From: Holophagaceae bacterium UBA692
Lineage (GTDB): Bacteria; Acidobacteriota; Holophagae; Holophagales; Holophagaceae
Direction: 5' to 3'
DNA: 24,174 nt
Assembly: GCA_002297665.1 (NCBI GenBank)
Contig: DBMS01000282.1
Location: 221-24,394 of the forward strand
Shown here: piece after piece, positions 8,426 through 15,313 of the stretch
How the letters are laid out: each line of letters begins with the position of its first letter
How positions within the stretch are numbered: position 1 is the stretch's first letter
Notes under the pieces: generated by a model
Database searches by the model: none
Told to the model about the DNA's origin: nothing
What the model saw: only the letters and a program-made list of their open reading frames with translations
Made by a program: the position numbers and the translations under genes

Positions 8426-9955
8426 ATGGCCCGCCCCCTGGACACCGACCCCTTCGCCTCCCTCCTGGAGATCAGCGCCGCTTTGGCCGCCGTGGACACC
8501 CGCCAGGCTCTGCCCCGGGTGCTGGAGATCCTGCGGGAGGCCCTGGGGGCCGTGAGCGGGGCCATCACCCTGGCCGACGGGGAGACCGCGGCCCTGCGCA
8601 TCGAGGCCTCCTTCGGCTTCACCTCCGCGGCCGAGAGCATCCAGTACCGCCCCGGGGAGGGCCTCACGGGCATGGTGTACCAGAGCGGCAAGGCCATCGT
8701 GGTGCCCAAGATCAGCGAGGAGCCCCTCTTCCTGAACCGCAGCCGGGTCCATGGGCGCCGGCCCCGGGGGGAGCTGTCCTTCTTCTGCCTGCCCATCTTC
8801 CTGGACGGCAAGCCCGCGGGCACCCTGGCCCTGGCGGTGCCCTACCGCCAGGACCGCGCCTTCCAGCGGGAGACCTCCATCCTCCACCTGGCCGCCGCCA
8901 TGACCGGCCTGGCCGTGAAGGTGGCCCGCCTCACCGCCGCGGACCGCCAGCGCCTCCTGGAGGAGAACCGCACCCTGCGCAACGAGCTCCAGGAGCGCTA
9001 CGAGATCCGCAACCTCATCGGCAACAGCCACGTGATGCGCCAGGTGTATGAGCAGGTGGCCCAGGCCTCCCCGGCCAGCACCACGGTGCTCATCCGGGGC
9101 GAATCGGGCACCGGCAAGGAGCTGGTGGCCCGGGCCATCCACTACGCGTCGCCCCGGTCCGAAAAGCCCTTCGTGAAGGTCAGCTGCGGCGCCCTGCCCG
9201 AGACCCTCATCGAATCGGAGCTCTTCGGGGTGGAGCCCGGCGCCTTCACCGACGCCCGCAGCAGGCGCCCCGGGCGCTTCGAGCTGGCCCACGGCGGCAC
9301 CCTCTTCCTGGACGAGATCGGCGAGCTGTCCCCCAGCACCCAGGTGAAGCTCCTGCGGGTCCTGCAGGAGCGGGAATTCGAGCGCCTGGGGGGCGTGACG
9401 CCGGTGAAGGTGGACGTGCGCGTGGTGGCGGCCACCCACCGGAACCTGGAAGCCGCCATCCTGGATGGCGCCTTCCGGGAGGACCTCTACTACCGCCTCA
9501 ACGTCTTCGACGTGTTCCTGCCGCCCCTGCGGGACCGCTCCACGGACATCCTGCTCCTGGCCGACCACTTCGTGGAGAAGTTCTCCGTGGCCCAGGGCAA
9601 GGACGTGCGCCGCATCTCCAATTCGGCCATCGACATGCTCATGGCCTACCACTGGCCCGGCAACGTGCGGGAGCTGGAGAACTGCATCGAGCGCGCCGTG
9701 CTGGTGTGCGAGGGCGGCGTCATCCACGCCCACCACCTGCCCCCCACCCTCCAGACCGCCGAAGCCTCCGGCACCTTCCTGGGCTCCTCCCTGGAGGACG
9801 CCGTGGGCAGCTTCGAACGGGACCTCATCCAGGACGCCCTCAAGAGCGCCCGCGGCAACCGCGCCCGCGCCGCGCGGCTCCTGCAGACCACGGAACGCAT
9901 CCTGAACTACAAGGCCCGGAAGTACGGCATCGCGGCGGAGGGGTTCAAGGCCTAG
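8426..9955 (+). CDS. NifA-like sigma-54-dependent transcriptional activator (GAF-AAA+-HTH)
   Basis: This 509-residue enhancer-binding protein has three parts. An N-terminal GAF domain spans about 15-165. The AAA+ domain spans about 195-430, with Walker A GESGTGKE (225-232), Walker B GGTLFLDE (290-297) and the sigma-54 contact loop GAFTDA (272-277). The Fis-type helix-turn-helix spans about 470-503. The ending LLQTTERILNYKARKYGI resembles NifA proteins of anaerobic bacteria. The loop has Asp276 where most members have Gly (GAFTGA), a known natural variant. It would activate RNA polymerase-sigma-54 at nitrogen genes. It is divergent from gltB and followed by amt and a PII gene, so a role in nitrogen assimilation or fixation is likely, although no nif structural gene is in the window. 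No clear Shine-Dalgarno precedes the ATG. Confidence 0.93.
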   Translation: MARPLDTDPFASLLEISAALAAVDTRQALPRVLEILREALGAVSGAITLADGETAALRIEASFGFTSAAESIQYRPGEGLTGMVYQSGKAIVVPKISEEPLFLNRSRVHGRRPRGELSFFCLPIFLDGKPAGTLALAVPYRQDRAFQRETSILHLAAAMTGLAVKVARLTAADRQRLLEENRTLRNELQERYEIRNLIGNSHVMRQVYEQVAQASPASTTVLIRGESGTGKELVARAIHYASPRSEKPFVKVSCGALPETLIESELFGVEPGAFTDARSRRPGRFELAHGGTLFLDEIGELSPSTQVKLLRVLQEREFERLGGVTPVKVDVRVVAATHRNLEAAILDGAFREDLYYRLNVFDVFLPPLRDRSTDILLLADHFVEKFSVAQGKDVRRISNSAIDMLMAYHWPGNVRELENCIERAVLVCEGGVIHAHHLPPTLQTAEASGTFLGSSLEDAVGSFERDLIQDALKSARGNRARAARLLQTTERILNYKARKYGIAAEGFKA

Positions 9956-9993
9956 GATCGTGGGGGGCCGACGCTGAATGGCCTCCATTCTTC

Positions 9994-11058
9994 ATGGACA
10001 CGGCCCTCACCATCCCCACGGGCGCCATGGCGGAGCGGTGGAAACTGAGCACTTTCATGATCTATGGCTTCGTGGGCTCGACCCTCATCTACCCGGTGTA
10101 CGCCTGCTGGACCTGGGGGGGCGGCTGGCTCTCCCAGCTGGGCCGGACCCTGAACCTGGGACACGGCTACGTGGACTTCGCGGGTTCCGGGGTGGTGCAC
10201 CTCACCGGGGGCGTCATGGCCTTCACGGGCGCCCTGATCCTCGGTCCCCGCCTGGGGAAATTCGTCAAGGGCAAGGCCCAGGCCCTTCCGGGCCACAACC
10301 TGCCCATGGCCTTCCTAGGGTGCTTCATCCTCGCCTTCGGGTGGTTCGGGTTCAACGCGGGCTCCACCCTGGCGGGCACCGATCTGCGCATCGCCGTGGT
10401 GGCGGTGAACACCATGCTGGCCTCCGCCGCGGGGGCCACGTCGGCCTACCTCTACACCTGGATCCGCTACGGCAGCCCCGACCCTTCCATGAGCGCCAAC
10501 GGCCTCCTGGCGGGGCTGGTGGCCGTCACCGCCCCCTGCGCCTTCATCGGCGCGCCCGCGGCGATCCTCGTGGGCCTCGTGGCCGGCGTCCTGGTGGTGG
10601 TGGCGGCCCTCTTCGCGGAGAACACCCTGAAGATCGACGACCCGGTGGGCGCCATCGCCGTGCACGGCGCCAACGGCCTCTGGGGCCTCCTGGCCCTGGG
10701 CCTTTTCGCGGACGGCACCTACGGCCAGGGCCTCAACAACGGCCCCGCCGGGGGCGTGACCGGCCTCTTCTACGGGGACCCCCGGCAGCTCCTGGCCCAG
10801 GCGGCAGGCATCGCCGCCAACCTCGTCTACGTGGGCGCCACCAGCTTCGTGCTCTTCAAGGCGCTCGACAAGGTCATGGGCCTGCGGGTGGCGCCGGAGG
10901 TGGAACTCCAGGGCCTGGACTTCCACGAGGTCTCCGCCCCCGCCTACCCCGGCGAAGGCCAGCTCATCGGCTCCTCGGTGCTCGTCTTCGAGAGCCAACA
11001 CGCCCGGCCCGCAGCTCCCCCTCTCCCAACCCCCGCCCCCCAGGAGGCCCGGCCATGA
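9994..11058 (+). pseudogene. amt: Ammonium transporter (Amt), 5'-truncated
   Basis: Amt homology starts abruptly at FFMDTALTIPTGAMAERWK and then runs to a normal C-terminus. CWTWGGGWLSQLG, GSGVVHLTGG (first pore histidine), GFNAGSTLAGTD, AVHGANGLWG (second pore histidine), GLFADGTYG and GLRVAPEVELQGLD are all present. A normal Amt has another ~100-130 residues ahead of this point, covering the first two membrane helices and most of the third. Here the preceding gene stops at 9955, so there is no room for them. The first in-frame ATG (9994) gives 354 residues and has no Shine-Dalgarno. A deletion, in the genome or in the assembly, most likely removed the 5' end. Without those helices a working 11-helix channel is improbable. 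The stop overlaps the PII start (ATGA). Confidence 0.8.
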
Positions 11059-11414
11059 AGCTCATCACCGCCATCGTCCGGCCCGAGAAGCTGGACGACG
11101 TGAAGGCCGCCCTTTTCGCCGTGGAAGTCACCGGCATGACCATCCTCAAGGTCGCCGGCCACGGCGGCGAGCGCGTGGCCTTCGAGTCCTACCGCGGAGC
11201 CCCCCTGGTCTACGAATTCCACGAGAAGATCCAGCTGGACATCGCCGTCTCCGACCCCTTCGTGGACCGCACCCTCGACGCCATCCTGAAAGCCGCCCGC
11301 ACCGGCGAGGTGGGCGACGGAAAGATCTTCGTCCGCCCCCTGGAACGGGTGGTGCGCATCCGCACGGGCGAAGCCGACGTGGAAGCCCTCACGCCGGATC
11401 CCATGCGGTTCTGA
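11055..11414 (+). CDS. PII-family nitrogen regulatory protein (GlnK-like) with atypical T-loop
   Basis: This 119-residue protein has normal PII length. MKLITAIVRPEKLDDVKAAL at the start and AARTGEVGDGKIF and RIRTGE near the end are PII signatures forming the trimer core and ATP/ADP/2-oxoglutarate site. The T-loop region GHGGERVAFESYRGAPLVYEF aligns without gaps to GlnB/GlnK but differs at key places. Residue 51, the Tyr that is uridylylated in E. coli, is Leu. Gln39, which helps bind Mg-ATP-2-oxoglutarate, is Glu. Arg38 is Gly. Tyr46 is retained. Regulation by GlnD-type uridylylation is therefore unlikely, and effector response may differ. The ATGA overlap with the truncated amt matches the classic amtB-glnK pair. 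The partner it would control is now in doubt. Confidence 0.92.
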   Translation: MKLITAIVRPEKLDDVKAALFAVEVTGMTILKVAGHGGERVAFESYRGAPLVYEFHEKIQLDIAVSDPFVDRTLDAILKAARTGEVGDGKIFVRPLERVVRIRTGEADVEALTPDPMRF

Positions 11415-11731
11415 GGGGGGGGACGGCCGTACGGAGGCTTCGGCCGATTCCATCCTTCCCTGCCGGGGGCTGCGGGTTTGGGGGACGAGGCTCCCGGGCA
11501 GGGCCCCGACCCAACGGGGTTCCGACCGGATGCGCCGACCCATCGGCAGCGCGAGCAGCATGAGCGCTGCTCGCGCTCGCCGTTGTCCAAGGGAGATCGG
11601 AATTGAGAAAGTTGGAGGCTTCAGGTCCCTTGGTTCACCGGAACCTGGCCTGGATACGGCAGGGGCGGATGGAAAGAGCCCGGACATCCAAACGGGCCCC
11701 CCCAGCCCCGGCCGGGAGGGGCGTCCGGTTC
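11415..11731. other. Intergenic region between convergent genes
   Basis: These 317 bases separate the PII gene (+) from the aminotransferase gene (-), so they should contain 3' ends for both. The only marked structure is the hairpin at 11548-11577. A short GGCCG/CGGCC inverted repeat lies just after the PII stop. Small open frames here have no start context or recognisable protein. No tRNA or riboswitch was recognised. Confidence 0.6.
11548..11577. terminator. Strong hairpin, possible bidirectional transcription end
   Basis: AGCGCGAGCAGC and GCTGCTCGCGCT form a perfect 12-bp stem with a 6-base loop (ATGAGC). It lies between convergent genes. Neither side has a T-run, so it is not a classical intrinsic terminator. 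It may block 3' exonucleases, act with Rho or be a small repeat element. The structure is seen; the function is inferred. Confidence 0.45.
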
Positions 11732-12883
11732 CTACCGCGCCGCGGCCCCTTCCCGCAGTCCGACCTCCTTGAGGGCGGCCGCGAGGTAGCCCACGGTGCG
11801 GTCCACGTTGTGCAGCTTCTCCAGGCCGAACAGGCCGATGCGGAAGGTCATGAAGTCCGCGGGCTCATCGCACTGGAGGGGGACGCCGGAAGCCACCTGG
11901 TAGCCGGCGGCCACGAACTTCTTGCCGGACTGGATGTCGGGGTCGGTGGTGTAGCTGACCACGACGCCCGGGGCCTTGAAGCCCTCGGCGGCGACGCTGG
12001 GCAGGCCGCAGCCTTCCAGCAGGGCGCGCACCTTGGCGCCCAGTTCGGCCTGCTCGGCGCGCAGCTTCTCGAAGCCGTAGGCCTCCATCTCCTGCATGAC
12101 GGCGCAGTCCTTGGCCAGGGCGTCGGTGGGCATGGTGGCGTGGTAGGCATGGCCGCCCTTGAGGAAGGCGTCCATGATGGCCGACCACTTCTTCAGGTCG
12201 CAGGCGAAGCTGGAGCTGGTGGTCTCGGCCATGACGGCCTTGGCCTTCTCGCTCAGCATGACCATGGCGGCGCAGGGGCTGCCGCTCCAGCCCTTCTGCG
12301 GGGCGCTCACGATCACGTCCACGCCCAGGGCCTCCATGTCGACCCACATGCACCCGGAGGCGATGCAGTCCAGCACGAAGATGCCGCCCGCGGCGTGGGT
12401 GGCGGCGGCGACGGTCTTGATGTAGTCGTCGGGCAGGATGATGCCGGCGGCGGTCTCCACGTGGGGCGCGATGACGACGGCGGGCTTCTCGGCGGCGATG
12501 GCGGCCACCACCTCGGCCGCGGGCGTGGGGATCCAGGGGTCCTGCTTGCCGGCGCCCACCTTGCGGGCCTTGAGGACCACGTGGGAGGAGGGGATCGCGC
12601 CCATGTCGAAGATCTGGGTCCAGCGGAAGCTGAAGAACCCGTCGCGGATGACCAGGGCCTTCCTGCCGGCGCAGAACTGGCGGGCCACGGCCTCCATGCC
12701 GAAGGTGCCGCCGCCGGGAACCAGGGCGACGCCCTTGGCGTTGTAGACCAGCTTGAGGATGCGGTCCATCTCGCGCATGACCAGCTGGAACTTCCTGGAC
12801 ATGTGGTTCAGGGCCCGGTCGGTGTAGACAACCGAGAACTCCATGAGTCCATCGGGATCGATGTCGGGAAGCAGTGCGGGCAT
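11732..12883 (-). CDS. Class V PLP-dependent aminotransferase (alanine-glyoxylate/serine-pyruvate type)
   Basis: This 383-residue protein has the usual length of fold-type I alanine-glyoxylate/serine-pyruvate aminotransferases. LVPGGGTFGMEAVARQF (about 54-70) fits the cofactor phosphate region, LDCIASG contributes Asp172 near the pyridine nitrogen, and SAPQKGWSGSP carries Lys197, the expected Schiff-base lysine. A good GAGGAG lies at 12891-12896 ahead of the ATG. It is the last gene of the lldP-cupin-aminotransferase operon, 16 bases after the cupin gene. With a lactate/glycolate-type permease first in the operon, transamination of glyoxylate or pyruvate is a reasonable guess. The precise amino donor and acceptor cannot be read from sequence; related family members act on phosphonate or other amino substrates. 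Confidence 0.88.
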   Translation of the reverse strand: MPALLPDIDPDGLMEFSVVYTDRALNHMSRKFQLVMREMDRILKLVYNAKGVALVPGGGTFGMEAVARQFCAGRKALVIRDGFFSFRWTQIFDMGAIPSSHVVLKARKVGAGKQDPWIPTPAAEVVAAIAAEKPAVVIAPHVETAAGIILPDDYIKTVAAATHAAGGIFVLDCIASGCMWVDMEALGVDVIVSAPQKGWSGSPCAAMVMLSEKAKAVMAETTSSSFACDLKKWSAIMDAFLKGGHAYHATMPTDALAKDCAVMQEMEAYGFEKLRAEQAELGAKVRALLEGCGLPSVAAEGFKAPGVVVSYTTDPDIQSGKKFVAAGYQVASGVPLQCDEPADFMTFRIGLFGLEKLHNVDRTVGYLAAALKEVGLREGAAAR

Positions 12884-12899
12884 GGGAATCCTCCTCGGA

Positions 12900-13313
12900 T
12901 CAGAGCCAGTTGATGTCGGTGCCCGCGGGAAGGTGCGGGGTGAAGATGGAGAGGTACTGCAGGTCCTCCTCGAGGGCGCGGGTGTCGTGGGCGATGCCCC
13001 GGGGGCAGACGTGGACGTCGCCCATCTTCACGGGCTTCCACACGCCGTTGACGAGGATCTCGCCCTTGCCGCCCACCACGATCACGTACTCGTCGCACAC
13101 GGTGTGGAAGTGGGTGCCGATCTGCGTGCCCTTGACGGCGGTGCGCACCATCAGCTGCGTGCGGGGGCAGTCGTACGCCACCACGCTGTCCACGCCCTTT
13201 TCGGGCAGGGTGCGCTTGGCGTACTCGTCGCGGAGATGGAGGAGGATGGCCTCGGCCGGCGTCGAGTCGATCAGCCCCTTCAGGGTGCCGGGTTCATAGG
13301 CGGGAATGCTCAT
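12900..13313 (-). CDS. Small single-domain cupin protein
   Basis: This 137-residue protein folds into one cupin barrel. Motif 1 is GTHFHTVCDEYVIVVGGKG (about residues 66-84), with a His-x-His-type arrangement and Glu, and motif 2 is GDVHVCPRGIAHDTRA. The histidines suit a bound divalent metal. A good AGGAGA lies at about 13321-13326. Cupins range from isomerases and dioxygenases to simple sugar- or acid-binding proteins, so the function is not recognised. It sits between the lldP-type permease (39 bases away) and the aminotransferase (16 bases away), and so is likely part of the same 2-hydroxy-acid or amino-acid pathway. Confidence 0.85.
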   Translation of the reverse strand: MSIPAYEPGTLKGLIDSTPAEAILLHLRDEYAKRTLPEKGVDSVVAYDCPRTQLMVRTAVKGTQIGTHFHTVCDEYVIVVGGKGEILVNGVWKPVKMGDVHVCPRGIAHDTRALEEDLQYLSIFTPHLPAGTDINWL

Positions 13314-13352
13314 GGGCGTCTCTCCTGTGCGCGGGTGGTTCGATTCTACTGC

Positions 13353-15017
13353 CTAAATGGCGGCGGGAGCGGTGGGGAGGATGGCGGGGATGACGAAGGC
13401 CTGGACGAGCACCAGCACGACGACCATGCACAGCAGGATCATGGAGTACTTGAGGGTCTTCCGGAAGATGTCGGTCTCGTGCCCAACCAGGCCCACGGCG
13501 GCGCAGGCCACGGCGATGGACTGCGGCGAGATGAGCTTGCCCATGACGCCGCCAAACAGGTTGGCGCTGGTGGTGAGCACGGGATTGAGTCCCAGGTGCA
13601 CCGCGGTGACCTGCTGGAGCTTGCCGAAGAGGGCCGCGGAGGAGGTCACGGAACCGGTGAGGAACACGCCCACCAGGCCGATGACGGGCGAGAAGATGGG
13701 GAACGCCATGCCCGTGAGCTGCGCGAAGGCCAGGCCCAGGGTGAAGGACATGCCCGAGTAGTTGGCCAGGAAGCCCAGGCCGATGACCGAGGCCAGGGTG
13801 ATGAGGGCGAAACGGAGCTGCCTGAAGGTCTTGAGGAAGACCCTGGCGCCCGTGGCCGGGCCGATGCCCAGGACGGCCATGGAGATGAGGGACGAGATGA
13901 ACATGGCGGTGCCGGGGGCGATGAGCCAGTCCCAGCGGTAGTTGGCGCCGTATACGGCCGGCTTGGCGACGATGGGGGCGGCCTTGAAGACCACGCCGTT
14001 CAGCCAGGGCCAGCTGGGAACCATCACGAACCAGTGGTGGGCCTTGGTGCAGTAGGCCTTGAAGGCGGGGGTGCCCCAGATGCCCATGACCACCATGAGG
14101 ATGAGGAAGGGCGACCAGGCCTTGAAGACCTGCCCGGCGGAATACGCGCCCGAGGCCGCGGCGTGGCTGGCGGCGGTGTCCTCCGCGAAGGTCCAGGTGG
14201 TCGCGGGCTGCCAGAAGCGCAGGAAGATCACGAGGCAGAGCAGGGACACCACGGAGGCCACGATGGCGGGGAGCTCCGGGCCGAACCAGGTGGAGACGGC
14301 GAAGGAGGCCGCGGCGTAGCTGACGCCGGCCACGAGGCAGGCGGGGATGACTTCCTTGGCGCGCTTGAAGCCCACCATCACGACCACCATGAAGAAGGGG
14401 ATGATCAGGGCCATGAAGGCCATGTCGATGCCCACGGCGCGGGCCATGGTGGTGGCGGGGATCCCGGTCACCGTGGACATCATCATGGTCGGCACGCCCA
14501 CGGGCCCGAAGGGCACGGGCGGGGTGTTGGCCACCAGGCAGATGACGGCCGCCGGCAGCGCCGGAAAGCCCAGGCCGATGAGCATGGCCGCGGCCACCGC
14601 CACGGGGGCGCCCTGGCCCGCCACGCCCTCCATGAAGGCGGAGAAGGAGAACGCGATGAGCAGCGCCTGGATGCGCCGGTCCGGGGAGAGGGAGGAGATG
14701 GAGCTCTTGATGACCTCGAACTGCCCGCTCTCCACGGTGAGGTTGAAGAGGAACACGGCCGTGAGGATGATCCAGCCGATGGGCCACAGGCCCGTGACCA
14801 TGCCCAGGGCCGAGGCCGACAGCGCCGCGCTCACCGGCATCCTGTAGACCAGCACGCTGATGACGATGGTGATCAGGAGCGTGAGGGGCCCGGCCACGTG
14901 GCCTTTCATGCGCTTGACCGCGAGGGCCCAGAACAGGAAGAAGATGGGGATGGCCACCACCAGGGCCGTCAGGAGCAGGCTCCCGTTCAGGGCGGAGTAG
15001 TTCTGGTTCCACTGCAT
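13353..15017 (-). CDS. lldP: L-lactate/glycolate permease family transporter
   Basis: This 554-residue polytopic inner-membrane protein is close in length to E. coli LldP and GlcA. It has about 12 hydrophobic segments and family signatures such as SFSAFMEGVAGQGAPVAVAA, NTPPVPFGPVGVPT and GFLANYSGMSFTLGLAF. LldP proteins import lactate, glycolate and related 2-hydroxy-monocarboxylates with protons. AAAGGA upstream of the ATG gives a fair ribosome site. It is the first gene of a three-gene operon with a cupin and a class V aminotransferase. A near-consensus promoter lies about 140 bases upstream, giving a long leader. No lactate dehydrogenase (lldD/lutABC) and no LldR regulator is next to it, so glycolate or another hydroxy acid remains possible as substrate. 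Confidence 0.93.
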   Translation of the reverse strand: MQWNQNYSALNGSLLLTALVVAIPIFFLFWALAVKRMKGHVAGPLTLLITIVISVLVYRMPVSAALSASALGMVTGLWPIGWIILTAVFLFNLTVESGQFEVIKSSISSLSPDRRIQALLIAFSFSAFMEGVAGQGAPVAVAAAMLIGLGFPALPAAVICLVANTPPVPFGPVGVPTMMMSTVTGIPATTMARAVGIDMAFMALIIPFFMVVVMVGFKRAKEVIPACLVAGVSYAAASFAVSTWFGPELPAIVASVVSLLCLVIFLRFWQPATTWTFAEDTAASHAAASGAYSAGQVFKAWSPFLILMVVMGIWGTPAFKAYCTKAHHWFVMVPSWPWLNGVVFKAAPIVAKPAVYGANYRWDWLIAPGTAMFISSLISMAVLGIGPATGARVFLKTFRQLRFALITLASVIGLGFLANYSGMSFTLGLAFAQLTGMAFPIFSPVIGLVGVFLTGSVTSSAALFGKLQQVTAVHLGLNPVLTTSANLFGGVMGKLISPQSIAVACAAVGLVGHETDIFRKTLKYSMILLCMVVVLVLVQAFVIPAILPTAPAAI

Positions 15018-15127
15018 GGTTCAGTCCTTTCACTCACGGGGTTGGGACGGACCGGCCGCAGCCCCGCGGGCGGGGTGGGAACCGGAGGTTCGACGAAGGG
15101 TCACAAGGCCTCGCTGGGACGCGTATC

Positions 15128-15204
15128 GCTTATTGATGCAACGGTGGGGATGCGGAAATTAGAGATCCATGAGTCTTTTGTGTCAAGTCGATATATCAAT
15201 AAGC
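15128..15204. promoter_or_regulatory. Two inverted operator-like sites flanking the lldP promoter
   Basis: GCTTATTGAT (15128-15137) recurs as its exact inverse ATCAATAAGC (15195-15204), with centres 67 bases apart. One copy lies just downstream of the predicted transcription start, the other just upstream of the -35 box. The distal site overlaps a near-palindrome, TTGATATATCGA on the minus strand (15188-15199). This layout resembles the two LldR operators flanking the E. coli lldPRD promoter, and suggests a looping dimeric repressor. The repressor gene is not identified. Confidence 0.55.
15158..15186 (-). promoter_or_regulatory. Sigma-70 promoter of the lldP-cupin-aminotransferase operon
   Basis: On the minus strand TTGACA (15181-15186) is followed after exactly 17 bases by TCTAAT (15158-15163), a perfect -35 and a 5/6 -10 box. 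The predicted start is near 15151, leaving about 130 bases of leader before the lldP ATG. The box sits in an AT-rich island of otherwise very GC-rich DNA. Confidence 0.75.
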
Positions 15205-15250
15205 TTATGGCCGGGCTCCCGGGCCACGGCCTGCATGAAGACCCTATTAA

Positions 15251-15304
15251 AATACCGGTCGTTCGGATTGCCCCCTTCCGGGCCCGGGCCCGTGGTCCGG
15301 TATT
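15251..15304. repeat. 8-bp inverted repeat upstream of the MFS gene
   Basis: AATACCGG (15251-15258) and CCGGTATT (15297-15304) are exact inverted copies 38 bases apart, the second ending nine bases before the ATG. The first overlaps a possible -10 box TAAAAT (15248-15253), for which no good -35 is seen. An operator pair or leader hairpin is possible. Confidence 0.35.
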
Positions 15305-15313
15305 CTCAGGGGG

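Noticed and set aside
9978..11414. 478-residue frame ending with the PII protein, which could suggest a fusion upstream of PII
   Set aside because: Only the last 119 residues are PII. The first part is an out-of-frame reading of amt, and the PII start at 11055 has the ATGA overlap typical of amtB-glnK pairs.
11530..11772. Small plus-strand frame over the hairpin region between the PII gene and the aminotransferase
   Set aside because: It has no Shine-Dalgarno, its first codons are the hairpin itself, it runs into the 3' end of the aminotransferase gene, and the product is low complexity.
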